Origin: Zoroaster sp. YZ-2022
Taxonomy: Eukaryota; Echinodermata; Asteroidea; Forcipulatida; Zoroasteridae
Assembly (NCBI GenBank): GCA_029582265.1
Contig: CM055837.1
Span: forward strand, 16,466,369 to 16,530,368
Length of the DNA stretch: 64,000 nt
Direction: 5' to 3'
In this document: positions 54,353 through 64,000 of the stretch, in pieces
Layout: the number at the start of each line of letters is the position of its first letter
Position numbering within the stretch: the first letter of the stretch is position 1
Notes under the pieces: model-generated
The model's database searches: none
What the model was told of the DNA's origin: nothing
Seen by the model: the letters and a program-made list of their open reading frames with translations, nothing else
Program-made: the position numbers and the translations under genes

Positions 54353-54500
54353 TATTTCTGAGTGTGTAGTGTAGCTATAAGTGGCATAAATAAAGGAAGA
54401 CTAATTCCTTAATATTCTGTAGTAATAGCATATCGATATGGCCAACTAGTTTATACACATTGAACCATTAGCTTGTTGTACTCATCAAATTGTTGGATAC

Positions 54501-54962
54501 AATGTAAAAACTGGTGCGTTTAAACTATACCAATTGTGCTCATATACTACATAATGTGTACTTATAATTGCACACTTATACACTAAAATGGTGCTCAAGA
54601 TGTTTGTATTATTCCTGAAACCAGCCCAGCTCCGTGTGGAGTATACAGCTCAATTGCTGCCATTTCGGCGTATATAGGGCTAAACAACTTACAACAATCA
54701 ATTCCGCCCTCACAGTTGCCCATTTACTCCTGGGTGGAGAGAAGAAATTATGGTAAAGTGTCAATGACATAAGCACCACGGTCGCGGCCAGGATCGAACA
54801 CACATTCTGACGACTCGGCCATCAGAAAACTCGGATCCAGTAAACCGCTCGGCCGTGGCATTCCAAGGTAGCCTATAATTATTGGACAACTCGTCCAATG
54901 TAAACACCATGGCAGATTAATGTTAACACCACTAGTGCTATTGTAACACCATAGTTTTTTTT
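54501..54962. mobile_element. P-family element split by a SINE
   Basis: The left part (54501-54545) has ATGTAAAAACTGGTGCGTTT. The right part (54880-54962) has TTATTGGACAACTCGTCC, AATGTAAACACCATGGCAGA and AACACCACTAGTGCTATTG, AACACCATAGTTTT. A SINE separates them. Confidence 0.7.
54560..54870 (-). mobile_element. tRNA-derived SINE, reverse orientation
   Basis: Minus-strand head: ATGCCACGGCCGAGCGGTTT, B-box region diverged (TGTGTTCGATCCTGGCC). The body shares AAATGGGCAACTGTGAGGGC and GCAGCAATTGAGCTGTATAC with the SINE at 22066-22410. The minus-strand ORF at 54609-54803 is a by-product. Confidence 0.8.
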
Positions 54963-55560
54963 TCTTCCATACAAAACCGAGGCTGGATGGACAGATATAC
55001 TAGCTCTTTTTATGATGGTCTATTGGGAACAAGCGCTGTAGTCTTAATGACGTATACAGGGCATCAGACAAAGATGGCTGAAGCCAGATTAGACAAGAGG
55101 TTTATTTTAGTTTATTTCCTCCGTTGTACTCCAAGTCTTCCATGAATGGTGTTGGCATACTGGAGTGCCTGATCTATTCACCTGACCAATCAGTCGCAAC
55201 AAGGGTGAACACAAAGAAATGAACCATGAAGCTGAAGACGCATCTAGTTCTTTTTAATTATGATCCTGTCTGAAATGAGAGCTTTCGGGTAATAAATCAG
55301 TAATATCAGAAGTCTATTACTTACGGTATATGAAGTGTGGCAGCTTGTTGTAATCAAGAAAACGGCACTGTACTCCAAATGCACGCACATCGAAAATGAA
55401 TAAGAGTTTTGCTACCCTCCCCGGTGTTGTTCTTGTAGTAATATGCCGTGGACTAGGTTGGTACACGACTGGCACACTTCATGTAGGTGAGACTTCTGGT
55501 GAAATGTAATCTACCACCAATGTTGTACCTTCTTTTAAAAGGCTATAGGACCTTAATCCA
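54963..55560. other. No gene; E terminus at 55515-55540
   Basis: ACCAATGTTGTACCTTCTTT followed by TAAAAGG is an isolated E end. The rest is unassigned. Confidence 0.45.
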
Positions 55561-55574
55561 TGGGACCTATGTTC

Positions 55575-55635
55575 TCCCCTCCCCCGCCACCGCCCCCTCC
55601 CCCTCCCCCTCCCCCTCCCCCGCCCCCTCCCCAGG
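55575..55635. repeat. (CCCCCT)n pyrimidine tract
   Basis: About 60 bases of CCCCCT, CCCCCG and CCGCC units. The opposite strand is G-rich with several runs of four or more G and could form a G-quadruplex. Confidence 0.85.
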
Positions 55636-55974
55636 CTAAATACTGAAAATTGGCTCTGCTACGGCATGGCATGGTCAGTATAGATTATGTGGTGTACGCT
55701 GAAGGCCCTTTGCAGAATACATTTACGTTACTTCACTTCACTTCACTTCATTACGTTACTTCACTTCATTACGTTACCAAATGGACTAGAACATCCTGTT
55801 GGTTTTACATATTTGCCAGCTGTTAGAAGTCCATCCACCTCAGCCTCTGTTATATATTTCTTCCAAATCGGTTCTTAATTTCCCTCAAAGCCACCTGGTG
55901 ACTGATCATCAACTTCATGACACTGCAAGCTATTATTATTGGAAATCTCGAAAACAAAATAGTAATCATAGTTT
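55636..55974. other. No gene; short tandem at 55730-55775
   Basis: GTTACTTCACTTCA-type words repeat four to five times at 55728-55776. No supported ORF. Confidence 0.5.
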
Positions 55975-56204
55975 TACACAAAAGTTGGTATATCAAACAT
56001 CCCTTGGAAATATTTCTGTCTCAGGCCTGTAACGTTTTGGTAAAGTTAGTGATAGCATTTCCGAAGACAAAAATTTCACGTTGGAATGAACACGAAAAAT
56101 CAGAATGCATTTTCACTATTTTCTCGTTAATGACAATGAAATAAGCTGAAACCTTTACAGGTTGGTTTTTAAACAAATATCTTGATTAAAGAATAAAGAA
56201 GGTA
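55975..56204 (-). mobile_element. E-family fragment
   Basis: GGTATATCAAACATCCCTTG, TGGAATGAACACGAAAAATC, CATTTTCACTATTTTCTCGT and CTGAAACCTTTACAGGTTGG match E. Confidence 0.65.
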
Positions 56205-56315
56205 GGTTTGCAGTGACACCATGTGATAAAATCTCTTTTGAGTAGTGGTGGCTCTCAGAAGAGCCGGTTTGTACTCGACGTTTCGACCAGTATGCTCTGA
56301 TCGTCTTCTTGATTC
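56205..56315 (-). mobile_element. H-family element
   Basis: GCAGTGACACCATGTGATAA, ATCTCTTTTGAG, GGCTCTCAGAAGAGCCGG, ACTCGACGTTTCGACCAG and TATGCTCTGATCGTCTTC. The central hairpin is the GGCTCT/AGAGCC type. Confidence 0.75.
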
Positions 56316-56795
56316 TTATAAAGTAGAATGGGAGACATTTACGTACATTTTAACTCAAGTTTATATTGGCTTTAGCTCAGAATTCTGCACTAACAATCAC
56401 AATTTTCTGCTTACGGGTTTACGCCTAGCCGTGTAAGCAGCGAATCCTTAGTTACGCAAAGTAGGCATAGCCATAAAGTACAAGCAAACACTCCTCGCTA
56501 TAACCCGCGAAATGTGCTAAACTTCTGACGGTAATCAGAGCCGATGTAAATTGGGCCCTGACCTGTCCTACGAAATAGCTCTGCATGAGATCAAAATATT
56601 TCTTCAATCGATTTTTGTATTTTTATTTTCTTAATAGCCTATGTTTGCCGTTGAAAACATTTATAATTCTGATTATACAGCTGTGGAAATCGATATTGAT
56701 CATGATGTTTGTGGCAGATCAACCCAGGCCTGGATTTCATAAGTTGTTCAAAAGACTCTTTTTAATTCTATATCGTCTTGGGGTTACAATTGACT
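56316..56795. other. No gene seen
   Basis: ORFs at 56245-56436 and 56585-56800 have no domain. Confidence 0.45.
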
Positions 56796-57003
56796 TGTGA
56801 CGTCACAGCTCACCGTGATGTTGGTCTTGACCTTGAATTGAAATTGTGAGGTCATAAAAACAGCGATGCTGGTCTTGAACTGGACTTTTGCCGTCATTGA
56901 AAAGTTTGTTTTGAAGTGATGAACAGTGACGTCATAGAAAAACCGTGGTATTGATCTTGAACTAGAAGCGATGGCTTGTGACGTCATAGAAATAGGTTGC
57001 ACT
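56796..57003 (+). repeat. Degenerate tandem repeat carrying three TGACGTCA sites
   Basis: About four diverged units of 45-65 bp contain TTGGTCTTGA or GATCTTGAAC followed by a GTGACGTCATAGAAA-type block. The palindrome TGACGTCA, the consensus CREB/ATF site, is exact at 56798-56805, 56927-56934 and 56979-56986, with near matches at about 56846 and 56891. Regulatory function is not shown. The minus-strand ORF at 56784-57002 is a by-product. Confidence 0.65.
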
Positions 57004-57852
57004 CGTGTTTATTGTGAAGTGATCGTTGCTAATGACAGTATTCCAGCAGTTTATTTCCATTCAAATGAATCATTTTTACAAACATAATAATGTGACATAT
57101 TGGCAGGCAGAAGTTTGGTCTTCTTTGGCAACCTTTTTGCTGTTGGAACAAATAAACGAATTCAAACTATTAAGATTTGTATAAAGGTCTGATTACAATT
57201 ATATGATAGAACGAAATCAAAATGGACGACAATTTTTGTTAGTTTTGCAATGCTTACAAAGATGACACTTTTAATGTAAGAAAATGTTGAACGTTCATGT
57301 AGACTGAGAAAAACATAGGCCTACTTGGAGTCTGAAACTATAAATTTAAGTTTCTAATTTACTGGCATCACTTCAGAAATGAGCACTTGTTATGGCTGTT
57401 ATCAAATAGGCTAAAACTTTCCATCAAATAGGCCGATACCGTCTGTCTTCTATTGTTGGCAATTGCAAACAATGTGTAAATTACTTAAAAGTAGCCCAAT
57501 ATGCTGTCAGGTTTGATTTTTGTTTTCATTCGTTCAATCACCAAGTGCTATATATAAATTGCACTACAATAAAAAGTGACATATGTCATATAAACATTGA
57601 CATGATGTTTCATTACATTCATTTTTTTATATTATTATTCACCGTGAAGACACACAGCATAATTTGCTATATAAATAAAGCCACATGGTTACATTGTACG
57701 GTTTGATAATTCCGTTTATTTTAACAGCTGTCTTATTCATGTCATGTTTACCAATCGCGGCCTCCCCATCTTTCCACCTCACCGGTGATTACGGGTCATT
57801 TCTTTCTTTGAATTACAAAGTGTAAAATTACAGTTAATATTCGTTTGCTTAA
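57004..57852. other. No gene seen
   Basis: AT-rich, unique-looking; TAGGCCTA at 57316-57323. Confidence 0.45.
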
Positions 57853-60800
57853 AGGGAAGGTTAAACAGTGTTATTAACTTAATCATAAAATTACTGACTG
57901 AAATATCCAAAGCTAACTATATATGAAGTTGGTACCACTTATCACTAAGAACAATTCTGTCTGAAGTGATCATTTCAGAGAAAACACTAACAAACTATTG
58001 GTATTAACATTTACAAACAGTTGCCAACCGCAAATTTTTGCTCCAAATGTCTTCTGTAAAAAATAATGTGAATGCATGTTCACACTTATCTCATGACTTC
58101 ACATTGAGCAGAAACTTTCAAAGGTTGGCTGTTTAATGTATAAACCTATGTTTAATGTTTTGCAAACATTACCAATGTTGTACATTCGCTTCAATGTATA
58201 TCTTGATTCAAAGAGAGTAAGCATACTCATAGAAGCAGTTTCGCCAACATTACCAATGTTGTACCTTCCCTTCAATGTATATCTTGATTCAAAGAGAGTA
58301 AGCATACTCATAGAAGCAGTTTTGCCAACATTACCAATGTTGTACCTTCCCTTCAATGTATATCTTGATTCAAAGAGAGTAAGCATACTCATAGAAGCAG
58401 TTTTGCCAACATTATCAATGCTGTATCTTCCCTTCAATGTATATCTTGATTCAAAGAGAGTAAGCATACTCATAGAAGCAGTTTTGTCAACATTACCAAT
58501 GTTGTACCTTCCCTTCAATGTATATCTTGATTCAAAGAGAGTAAGCATACTCATAGAAGCAGTTTTGCCAACATTACCAATGTTGTACCTTCCCTTCAAT
58601 GTATATCTTGATTCAAAGAGAGTAAGCATACTCATAGAAGCAGTTTTGCCAACATTACCAATGCTGTACCTTCCCTTCAATGTATATCTTGATTCAAGGA
58701 GAGTAAGCATACTCATAGAAGCAGTTTTGCCAACATTACCAATGCTGTACATTCCTTCAATGTATATCTTGATTCAAAGAGAGTAAGCATACTCATAGAA
58801 GCAGTTTTGCCAACATTACCAATGCTGTACCTTCCCTTCAATGTATATCTTGATTCAAAGAGAGTAAGCATACTCATAGAAGCAGTTTTGCCAACATTAC
58901 CAATGCTGTACCTTCCTTCAATGTATATCTTGATTCAAAGAGAGTAAGCATACTCATAGAAGCAGTTTTGCCAACATTACCAATGCTGTATCTTCCTTCA
59001 ATGTATATCTTGATTCAAAGAGAGTAAGCATACTCATAGAAGCAGTTTGTCAACATTACCAATGTTGTACCTTACCTTCAATGTATATCTTGATTCAAAG
59101 AGAGTAAGCATACTCATAGAAGCAGTTTTGCCAACATTACCAATGCTGTACCTTCCCTTCAATGTATACCTTGATTCAAAGAGAGTAAGCATACTCATAG
59201 AAGCAGTTTTGCCAACATTATCAATGCTGTATCTTCCCTTCAATGTATATCTTGATTCAAAGAGAGTAAGCATACTCATAGAAGCAGTTTTGTCAACATT
59301 ACCAATGTTGTACCTTCCCTTCAATGTATATCTTGATTCAAAGAGAGTAAGCATACTCATAGAAGCAGTTTTGCCAACATTACCAATGTTGTACCTTCCC
59401 TTCAATGTATATCTTGATTCAAAGAGAGTAAGCATACTCATAGAAGCAGTTTTGCCAACATTACCAATGCTGTACCTTCCCTTCAATGTATATCTTGATT
59501 CAAGGAGAGTAAGCATACTCATAGAAGCAGTTTTGCCAACATTACCAATGCTGTACATTCCCTTCAATGTATATCTTGATTCAAAGAGAGTAAGCATACT
59601 CATAGAAGCAGTTTTGCCAACATTACCAATGCTGTACCTTCCCTTCAATGTATATCTTGATTCAAAGAGAGTAAGCATACTCATAGAAGCAGTTTTGCCA
59701 ACATTACCAATGCTGTACCTTCCCTTCAATGTATATCTTGATTCAAAGAGAGTAAGCATACTCATAGAAGCAGTTTTGCCAACATTACCAATGCTGTATC
59801 TTCCCTTCAATGTATATCTTGATTCAAAGAGAGTAAGCATACTCATAGAAGCAGTTTTGTCAACATTACCAATGTTGTACCTTCCCTTCAATGTATATCT
59901 TGATTCAAAGAGAGTAAGCATACTCATAGAAGCAGTTTTGCCAACATTACCAATGCTGTACCTTCCCTTCAATGTATACCTTGATTCAAAGAGAGTAAGC
60001 ATACTCATAGAAGCAGTTTTGCCAACATTACCAATGCTGTATCTTCCCTTCAATGTATATCTTGATTCAAAGAGAGTAAGCATACTCATAGAAGCAGTTT
60101 TGCCAACATTACCAATGTTGTACCTTCCCTTCAATGTATATCTTGATTCAAAGAGAGTAAGCATACTCATAGAAGCAGTTTTGCCAACATTACCAATGTT
60201 GTACCTTCCCTTCAATGTATATCTTGATTCAAGGAGAGTAAGCATACTCATAGAAGCAGTTTTGCCAACATTACCAATGTTGTACATTCCCTTCAATGTA
60301 TATCTTGATTCAAAGAGAGTAAGCATACTCATAGAAGCAGTTTTGCCAACATTACCAATGTTGTACCTTCCATTCAATGTATATCTTGATTCAAAGAGAG
60401 TAAGCATACTCATAGAAGCAGTTTTGCCAACATTACCAATGCTGTACCTTCCCTTCAATGTATATCTTGATTCAAAGAGAGTAAGCATACTCATAGAAGC
60501 AGTTTTGCCAACATTATCAATGCTGTATCTTCCCTTCAATGTATATCTTGATTCAAAGAGAGTAAGCATACTCATAGAAGCAGTTTTGTCAACATTACCA
60601 ATGCTGTACCTTCCCTTCAATGTATATCTTGATTCAAATAGAGTAAGCATACTCATAGAAGCAGTTTTGCCAACATTACCAATGCTGTACCTTCCCTTCA
60701 ATGTATATCTTGATTCAAAGAGAGTAAGCATACTCATAGAAGCAGTTTTGCCAACATTATCAATGCTGTACCTTCCCTTCAATGTATATCTTGATTCAAA

Positions 60801-61505
60801 GAGAGTAAGCATACTCATAGAAGCAGTTTTGTCAACATTACCAATGCTGTACCTTCCCTTCAATGTATATCTTGATTCAAAGAGAGTAAGCATACTCATA
60901 GAAGCAGTTTGCCAACATTACCAATGCTGTACCTTCCCTTCAATGTATATCTTGATTCAAAGAGAGTAAGCATACTCATAGAAGCAGTTTTGCCAACATT
61001 ACCAATGCTGTACCTTCCCTTCAATGTATATCTTGATTCAAAGAGAGTAAGCATACTCATAGAAGCAGTTTTGCCAACATTACCAATGCTGTACCTTCCT
61101 TCAATGTATATCTTGATTCAAAGAGAGTAAGCATACTCATAGAAGCAGTTTTGCCAACATTACCAATGTTGTACCTTCCCTTCAATGTATATCTTGATTC
61201 AAAGAGAGTAAGCATACTCATAGAAGCAGTTTTGCCAACATTACCAATGTTGTACCTTCCCTTCAATGTATATCTTGATTCAAAGAGAGTAAGCATACTC
61301 ATAGAAGCAGTTTTGCCAACATTACCAATGTTGTACCTTCCCTTCAATGTATATCTTGATTCAAAGAGAGTAAGCATACTCATAGAAGCAGTTTTGCCAA
61401 CATTACCAATGTTGTACATTCCCTTCAATGTATATCTTGATTCAAAGAGAGTAAGCATACTCATAGAAGCAGTTTTGCCAACATTACCAATGTTGTACCT
61501 ACCGT
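57853..61505 (-). mobile_element. E-family transposon enlarged by an internal satellite, TTAA on both sides
   Basis: TTAA lies at 57849-57852 and 61506-61509. The left terminus is AGGGAAGGTTAAACAGTG; the right terminus in reverse complement is ACGGTAGGTACAACATTGG. From 57853 to 58191 the sequence follows a normal E copy (GAAGTTGGTACCACTTATCA, GTCTGAAGTGATCATTTCAG, AGTTGCCAACCGCAA, GAAACTTTCAAAGGTTGGCT). The terminal segment, present once in normal copies, is here repeated about 41 times. An ordinary copy is about 330-360 bp; this one is 3653 bp. No transposase is encoded. Confidence 0.8.
58192..61505 (-). repeat. 81-bp tandem repeat array (right array), about 41 units
   Basis: On the plus strand each unit reads CAATGTATATCTTGATTCAA, AGAGAGTAAGCATACTCATA, GAAGCAGTTTTGCCAACATT, ACCAATGTTGTACCTTCCCT, T. 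Variants (GATTCAAGGAGAG at 58691, 59497 and 60226; CAACATTATCAATGCTG; GTCAACATT) recur in the same order. The GGAGAG marker spacing is 806 and 729 bp, nine to ten units, so a higher-order repeat exists. Single-base deletions near 58750, 58915, 58993, 59047, 60909 and 61098 break the long ORFs (640 and 621 codons, on opposite strands), which argues against coding function. Confidence 0.97.
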
Positions 61506-61589
61506 TTAAACCCGAAATACCTTTAGAAAGGAATTAAGCTCGAACAGTCCTTAAGGTATACACTATTGGTAATGTCGAAAAACATAACT

Positions 61590-62225
61590 GATCACATGCT
61601 TAGGCCAAATAAGTCCCCGGTTTCTGGTCTCCGTGTGCGTCGCCTCAGACCCGCGCGTCGGCATTTTTAATTTCTTTCTTCCTTTTTTTTCCTTTGCTAT
61701 GAAACGATGTCCAATTGCAGCCAAAATTACTGGATCGATTGGAATTCCGCCGAACTGTGTTTTAAACGACTTTTTCACATAGGGGTATGAACGTTTGCCC
61801 GATTTGTGAGGCCTCTCTTAGCCACCATACTTTGTATAGGCTATGGGAAATTTGGTCGCCGCGTGTTGTTGTTGTCCTCTTTCGGCTGCTCCCGTTGGGT
61901 CGCCACAGCGGATCATGATCCGCATATTTGATTTGGCATATGTTTTACGCTGGATGCCCTTCCTGACGCAACCCTTCCATTTATCCGGGCTTGGGACCGG
62001 CACTAAGCATGCACTGGCTTGTGCATCCCCAGTGGCTGGGTTCAATTCGGCCCTCGCAGCAAGTATGGTAAAGTGTCTTGCTCAAGGACACAAGCACCAT
62101 GGTCGCGGCAAGGCTTTGAACCCACACACTCTGACGACTCAGCCATCAGAACACAAATCCGATGCACTAAACCGCTCGGCCATGGCACCCCACCGGTCGC
62201 CGCGTGTACATGTACCAAAAACCAA
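61590..62225 (+). repeat. Dispersed repeat R (copy 3), split by a SINE
   Basis: CGTCGCCTCAGACCCGCGCG, TATGAAACGATGTCCAATTG, GATTGGAATTCCGCCGAACT and ATGAACGTTTGCCCGATTTG match copies 1 and 2. The element is interrupted at 61866 and resumes at 62195 after the SINE. Confidence 0.75.
61867..62194 (-). mobile_element. Complete tRNA-derived SINE with 13-bp target duplication
   Basis: GGTCGCCGCGTGT flanks both sides (61854-61866 and 62195-62207). Minus-strand head GGTGCCATGGCCGAGCGGTT with B box GGTTCAAAGCC. The body (plus strand) has GGTCGCCACAGCGGATCATG and TGGATGCCCTTCCTGACGCA, and the tail is a short (TGT)n on the plus strand. Nearly the same sequence as 23921-24245. ORFs at 61843-62302 are by-products. 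Confidence 0.93.
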
Positions 62226-62905
62226 ATTTTCAATGATTTCTCATTAAAGAAACAGTGAAATAAGCTGAAACTTTCACAGGTTGGTTTTGATACATAGGCC
62301 ATCTCTTGATTCTTTGAAATATGGATTCATTTACAGGCATTTTACTAAAGGTGCACATTGGATTTAAGATAATCGGTTTTTCACAAATTTTAATGTCAAA
62401 CTTTCTTGGTGTAAAGTCTGATCAATCTTCCCAAGAAATATTGTCTGTGGTGGTGTCATTTTTTTAAGTTAATTTATAACCAATAATTTCCAGTCCGAAT
62501 TTAAGAAAGAGTACTTTTTACTAAATTAGTACACATAAGAATGAATACAAAAATGTGAATTGCATTTTCACTATTTTTCTCGTTATAAGCTGAAACCTTT
62601 CACAGTTTGGTTGTTTAAATGGACAATATCGTCACGATCAGAGCAGACTTTCAACAGGGCATGGAATCGGTGTCCTAGTTTAAGATGAACACAGTGAATG
62701 AAAATTTCTTGCTCATTTATGCAGCAGCAACGCTAATATGACCTTATAATGTGGGGTATTATTTTCAGTCACTGAGTTAATCTAAAGTTAGCACTTCGAT
62801 TCCATGCCCTGTGGATCGTTACGATATATCTTGGTTCAAAGAGAGTTATCATCATCCTCACAGAAGTAGTTTTGACAACGTGATGACCAATGTAGTACTT
62901 TCCCT
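62226..62905 (-). mobile_element. E-family copy split by a D element
   Basis: E sequence (GAAATAAGCTGAAACTTTCA, then a second pass from GTGTAAAGTCTGATCAATC, AAAGAGTACTTTTTACTAAA, and GCTGAAACCTTTCACAGTTT) leads to the TTAA at 62615-62618. It resumes after D with ATCTTGGTTCAAAGAGAG and ends GTAGTACTTTCCCT at 62905, followed by TTAA (62906-62909). Two overlapping E pieces may be present (62226-62350 and 62395-62905). Confidence 0.7.
62619..62828. mobile_element. D-family MITE inserted in E
   Basis: TTAA at 62615-62618, left end ATGGACAATATCGTCACGAT. Inner landmarks ACAGGGCATGGAATCGGTG and GATTCCATGCCCTGTGGATC. The right end is shortened at GATCGTTACGATA and joins E directly. It occupies the same TTAA site of E as the D copy at 13857. 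Confidence 0.8.
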
Positions 62906-62909
62906 TTAA

Positions 62910-64000
62910 ATCAGGGCGTGTTTACAATTAAGCACAAGTGATCAATTTCGTCATGTACTTCAATCGTTTATACAACATTAAAATCCCAGTGTTTCCCGGG
63001 GCCCGGAAATGATTGCCAGTAAGCCCCAGCTATGGAAAGATTTATATCGCAACGCCCTGCCGCTTCTTAGCTGGTGGTCTGCAACTCAAACAATCTTGGG
63101 CAATTTGTGTATTGTGTTTGTATAGAATAAATCGTAAGATATTAATGTCATGTACTTCTGCCTCGTGCTGTTGTGCTTATCTCCCTGCGGGCGCCATCCT
63201 ATAGATTTGATTCCAAACCTGCTATATAATCGCTGTCTGTTACTCGAAAAAAAGATTAAAAATGTCCATCCGTTGGTAATGATTTATATGCGGTTCATTT
63301 ACGGTCATCGTGCGTGCAAAGCGAACTAATTAAGAAGCTGCACTTGCCGATTACCTCCAGACGTTTTCCCGATTAAAAATGATCTCCAACCTACACATAT
63401 TTATCTTCATCACTGGATAAACAAAGTTCACGAAAGATGCATTTTCAGAACATGAATTTAAGATTAAACGGGGATTGTGAATCAGACAAGCTCACATTCT
63501 GACAAATTGGCAGATCAAGGTTTGGGGGTACACGACTCTCAATTCCCCCACGACAAACTGGGAAGAAATTTACAAGTACACATTAGTTCTTATACTTCCA
63601 AGGGCCTGAACATATCTCCCATTGTTCCACTTTATTGTTTCCACTCTTGTTAGACTTTCTAGGGGTTTGTAAACGAATGAATTCCGAGGACTGAGGTTTT
63701 CATCTGAAGACTATTGTTCGTGTTGTTCCCTTTTGTTATCAAGTCCTCAGAAGTAGGATATAGCTATAAACGATGTGATCTATGACATCACATGTTTACA
63801 AAAGAGCCCCAAAGGTCAAACTGCGCCGGGGATAAAATGTAACTGGTCAATGACAAGAAACCATACAATCTGATATTTTGAGATATCAGCAGAAAAATTT
63901 AAATTCTTAATTTGATTTATTTTAAATAAGGCACTAACATTACATCTTAAATCGTATTCATCTGAAAATTTAAAAACATTCTTGATGTTATGTGGAGAAG
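62910..64000. other. No gene seen
   Basis: No domain-bearing ORF and no named repeat to the end of the window. The ORF at 63013-63204 is unremarkable. Confidence 0.45.

Noticed and set aside
54082..54369. Cysteine-containing 95-codon ORF
   Set aside because: It crosses a TA-flanked MITE (54181-54352), which accounts for the repeated cysteine- and proline-containing stretch.
8985..56315. Hammerhead ribozyme in H elements, suggested by CTGAAGA, a hairpin and GAAACG
   Set aside because: The core words are there, but the stem register adds a base before stem II and I cannot build stems I and III or the cleavage site. A covariance search for hammerheads would settle it.
59034..60969. Overlapping 621- and 640-codon ORFs on opposite strands as a repeat protein
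   Set aside because: They are open only because the 81-bp unit is a multiple of three without stops. Single-base deletions in several units break them, and no start context, intron or domain supports coding.
57853..61505. Helitron origin of the tandem array
   Set aside because: TTAA duplications and inverted AGGG-type ends indicate a cut-and-paste element. No TC start, CTRR end or terminal hairpin was seen.

Overview
The window reads as eukaryotic nuclear DNA from an AT-rich, repeat-dense animal genome. There are no operons, no ribosome binding sites and no long protein-coding ORFs. The only host coding exon I can defend has canonical GT-AG splice sites. tRNA-derived SINEs, TTAA-flanked DNA transposons, hAT-type foldback elements and LINE 3' ends dominate. 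The style of the SINEs and the frequent palindrome TAGGCCTA suggest a marine invertebrate deuterostome, perhaps an echinoderm, but nothing here settles the species.

Host gene content is very low. The one convincing exon (40512-40670, + strand) encodes part of the amino-terminal ligand-binding domain of a kainate-like ionotropic glutamate receptor. It is a phase 1-1 exon, and I cannot find its neighbouring exons, so most of the window is probably intronic or flanking DNA of that gene. All other longer ORFs are explained by repeats or are unconvincing.

Repeat layout. The two ends carry the same 81-bp tandem repeat in opposite orientation (1-683 and 58192-61505). The repeat unit is the terminal part of a dispersed transposon family, here called E (TTAA target site, terminus AGGGAAGGTAC). 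The right-hand array lies inside a single TTAA-bounded E copy (57853-61505). A second tandem array, with a 53-bp unit (31880-33080), is an amplification of a different internal segment of E. Other families: D (TTAA, about 212 bp, terminus AGGGACAATATCG), often inserted into E; two further TTAA elements carrying broken THAP domains (14008-14683 and 38672-39701), which fits Kolobok-type transposons; H (short hairpin-rich element with the CACATGGTGTCACCGC end); P (palindromic GCAAAAACTGTGGTGTTAAAA-like element); C (hAT-type element with CAGCGGCGTAG ends and 8-bp duplications); K and R (unclassified dispersed repeats); tRNA-Leu-derived SINEs with long target duplications; and a second SINE family with a different tRNA head. 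One site at 13690-14850 shows three-level nesting: THAP element in D in E.

The most unusual themes are (i) repeated birth of tandem arrays inside mobile elements, (ii) hairpins in family H and at 34147-34320 whose stems vary in a base-pair-preserving way between copies, and (iii) strong over-representation of the octamer TAGGCCTA. All positions were read by eye. No alignment or database search was run.
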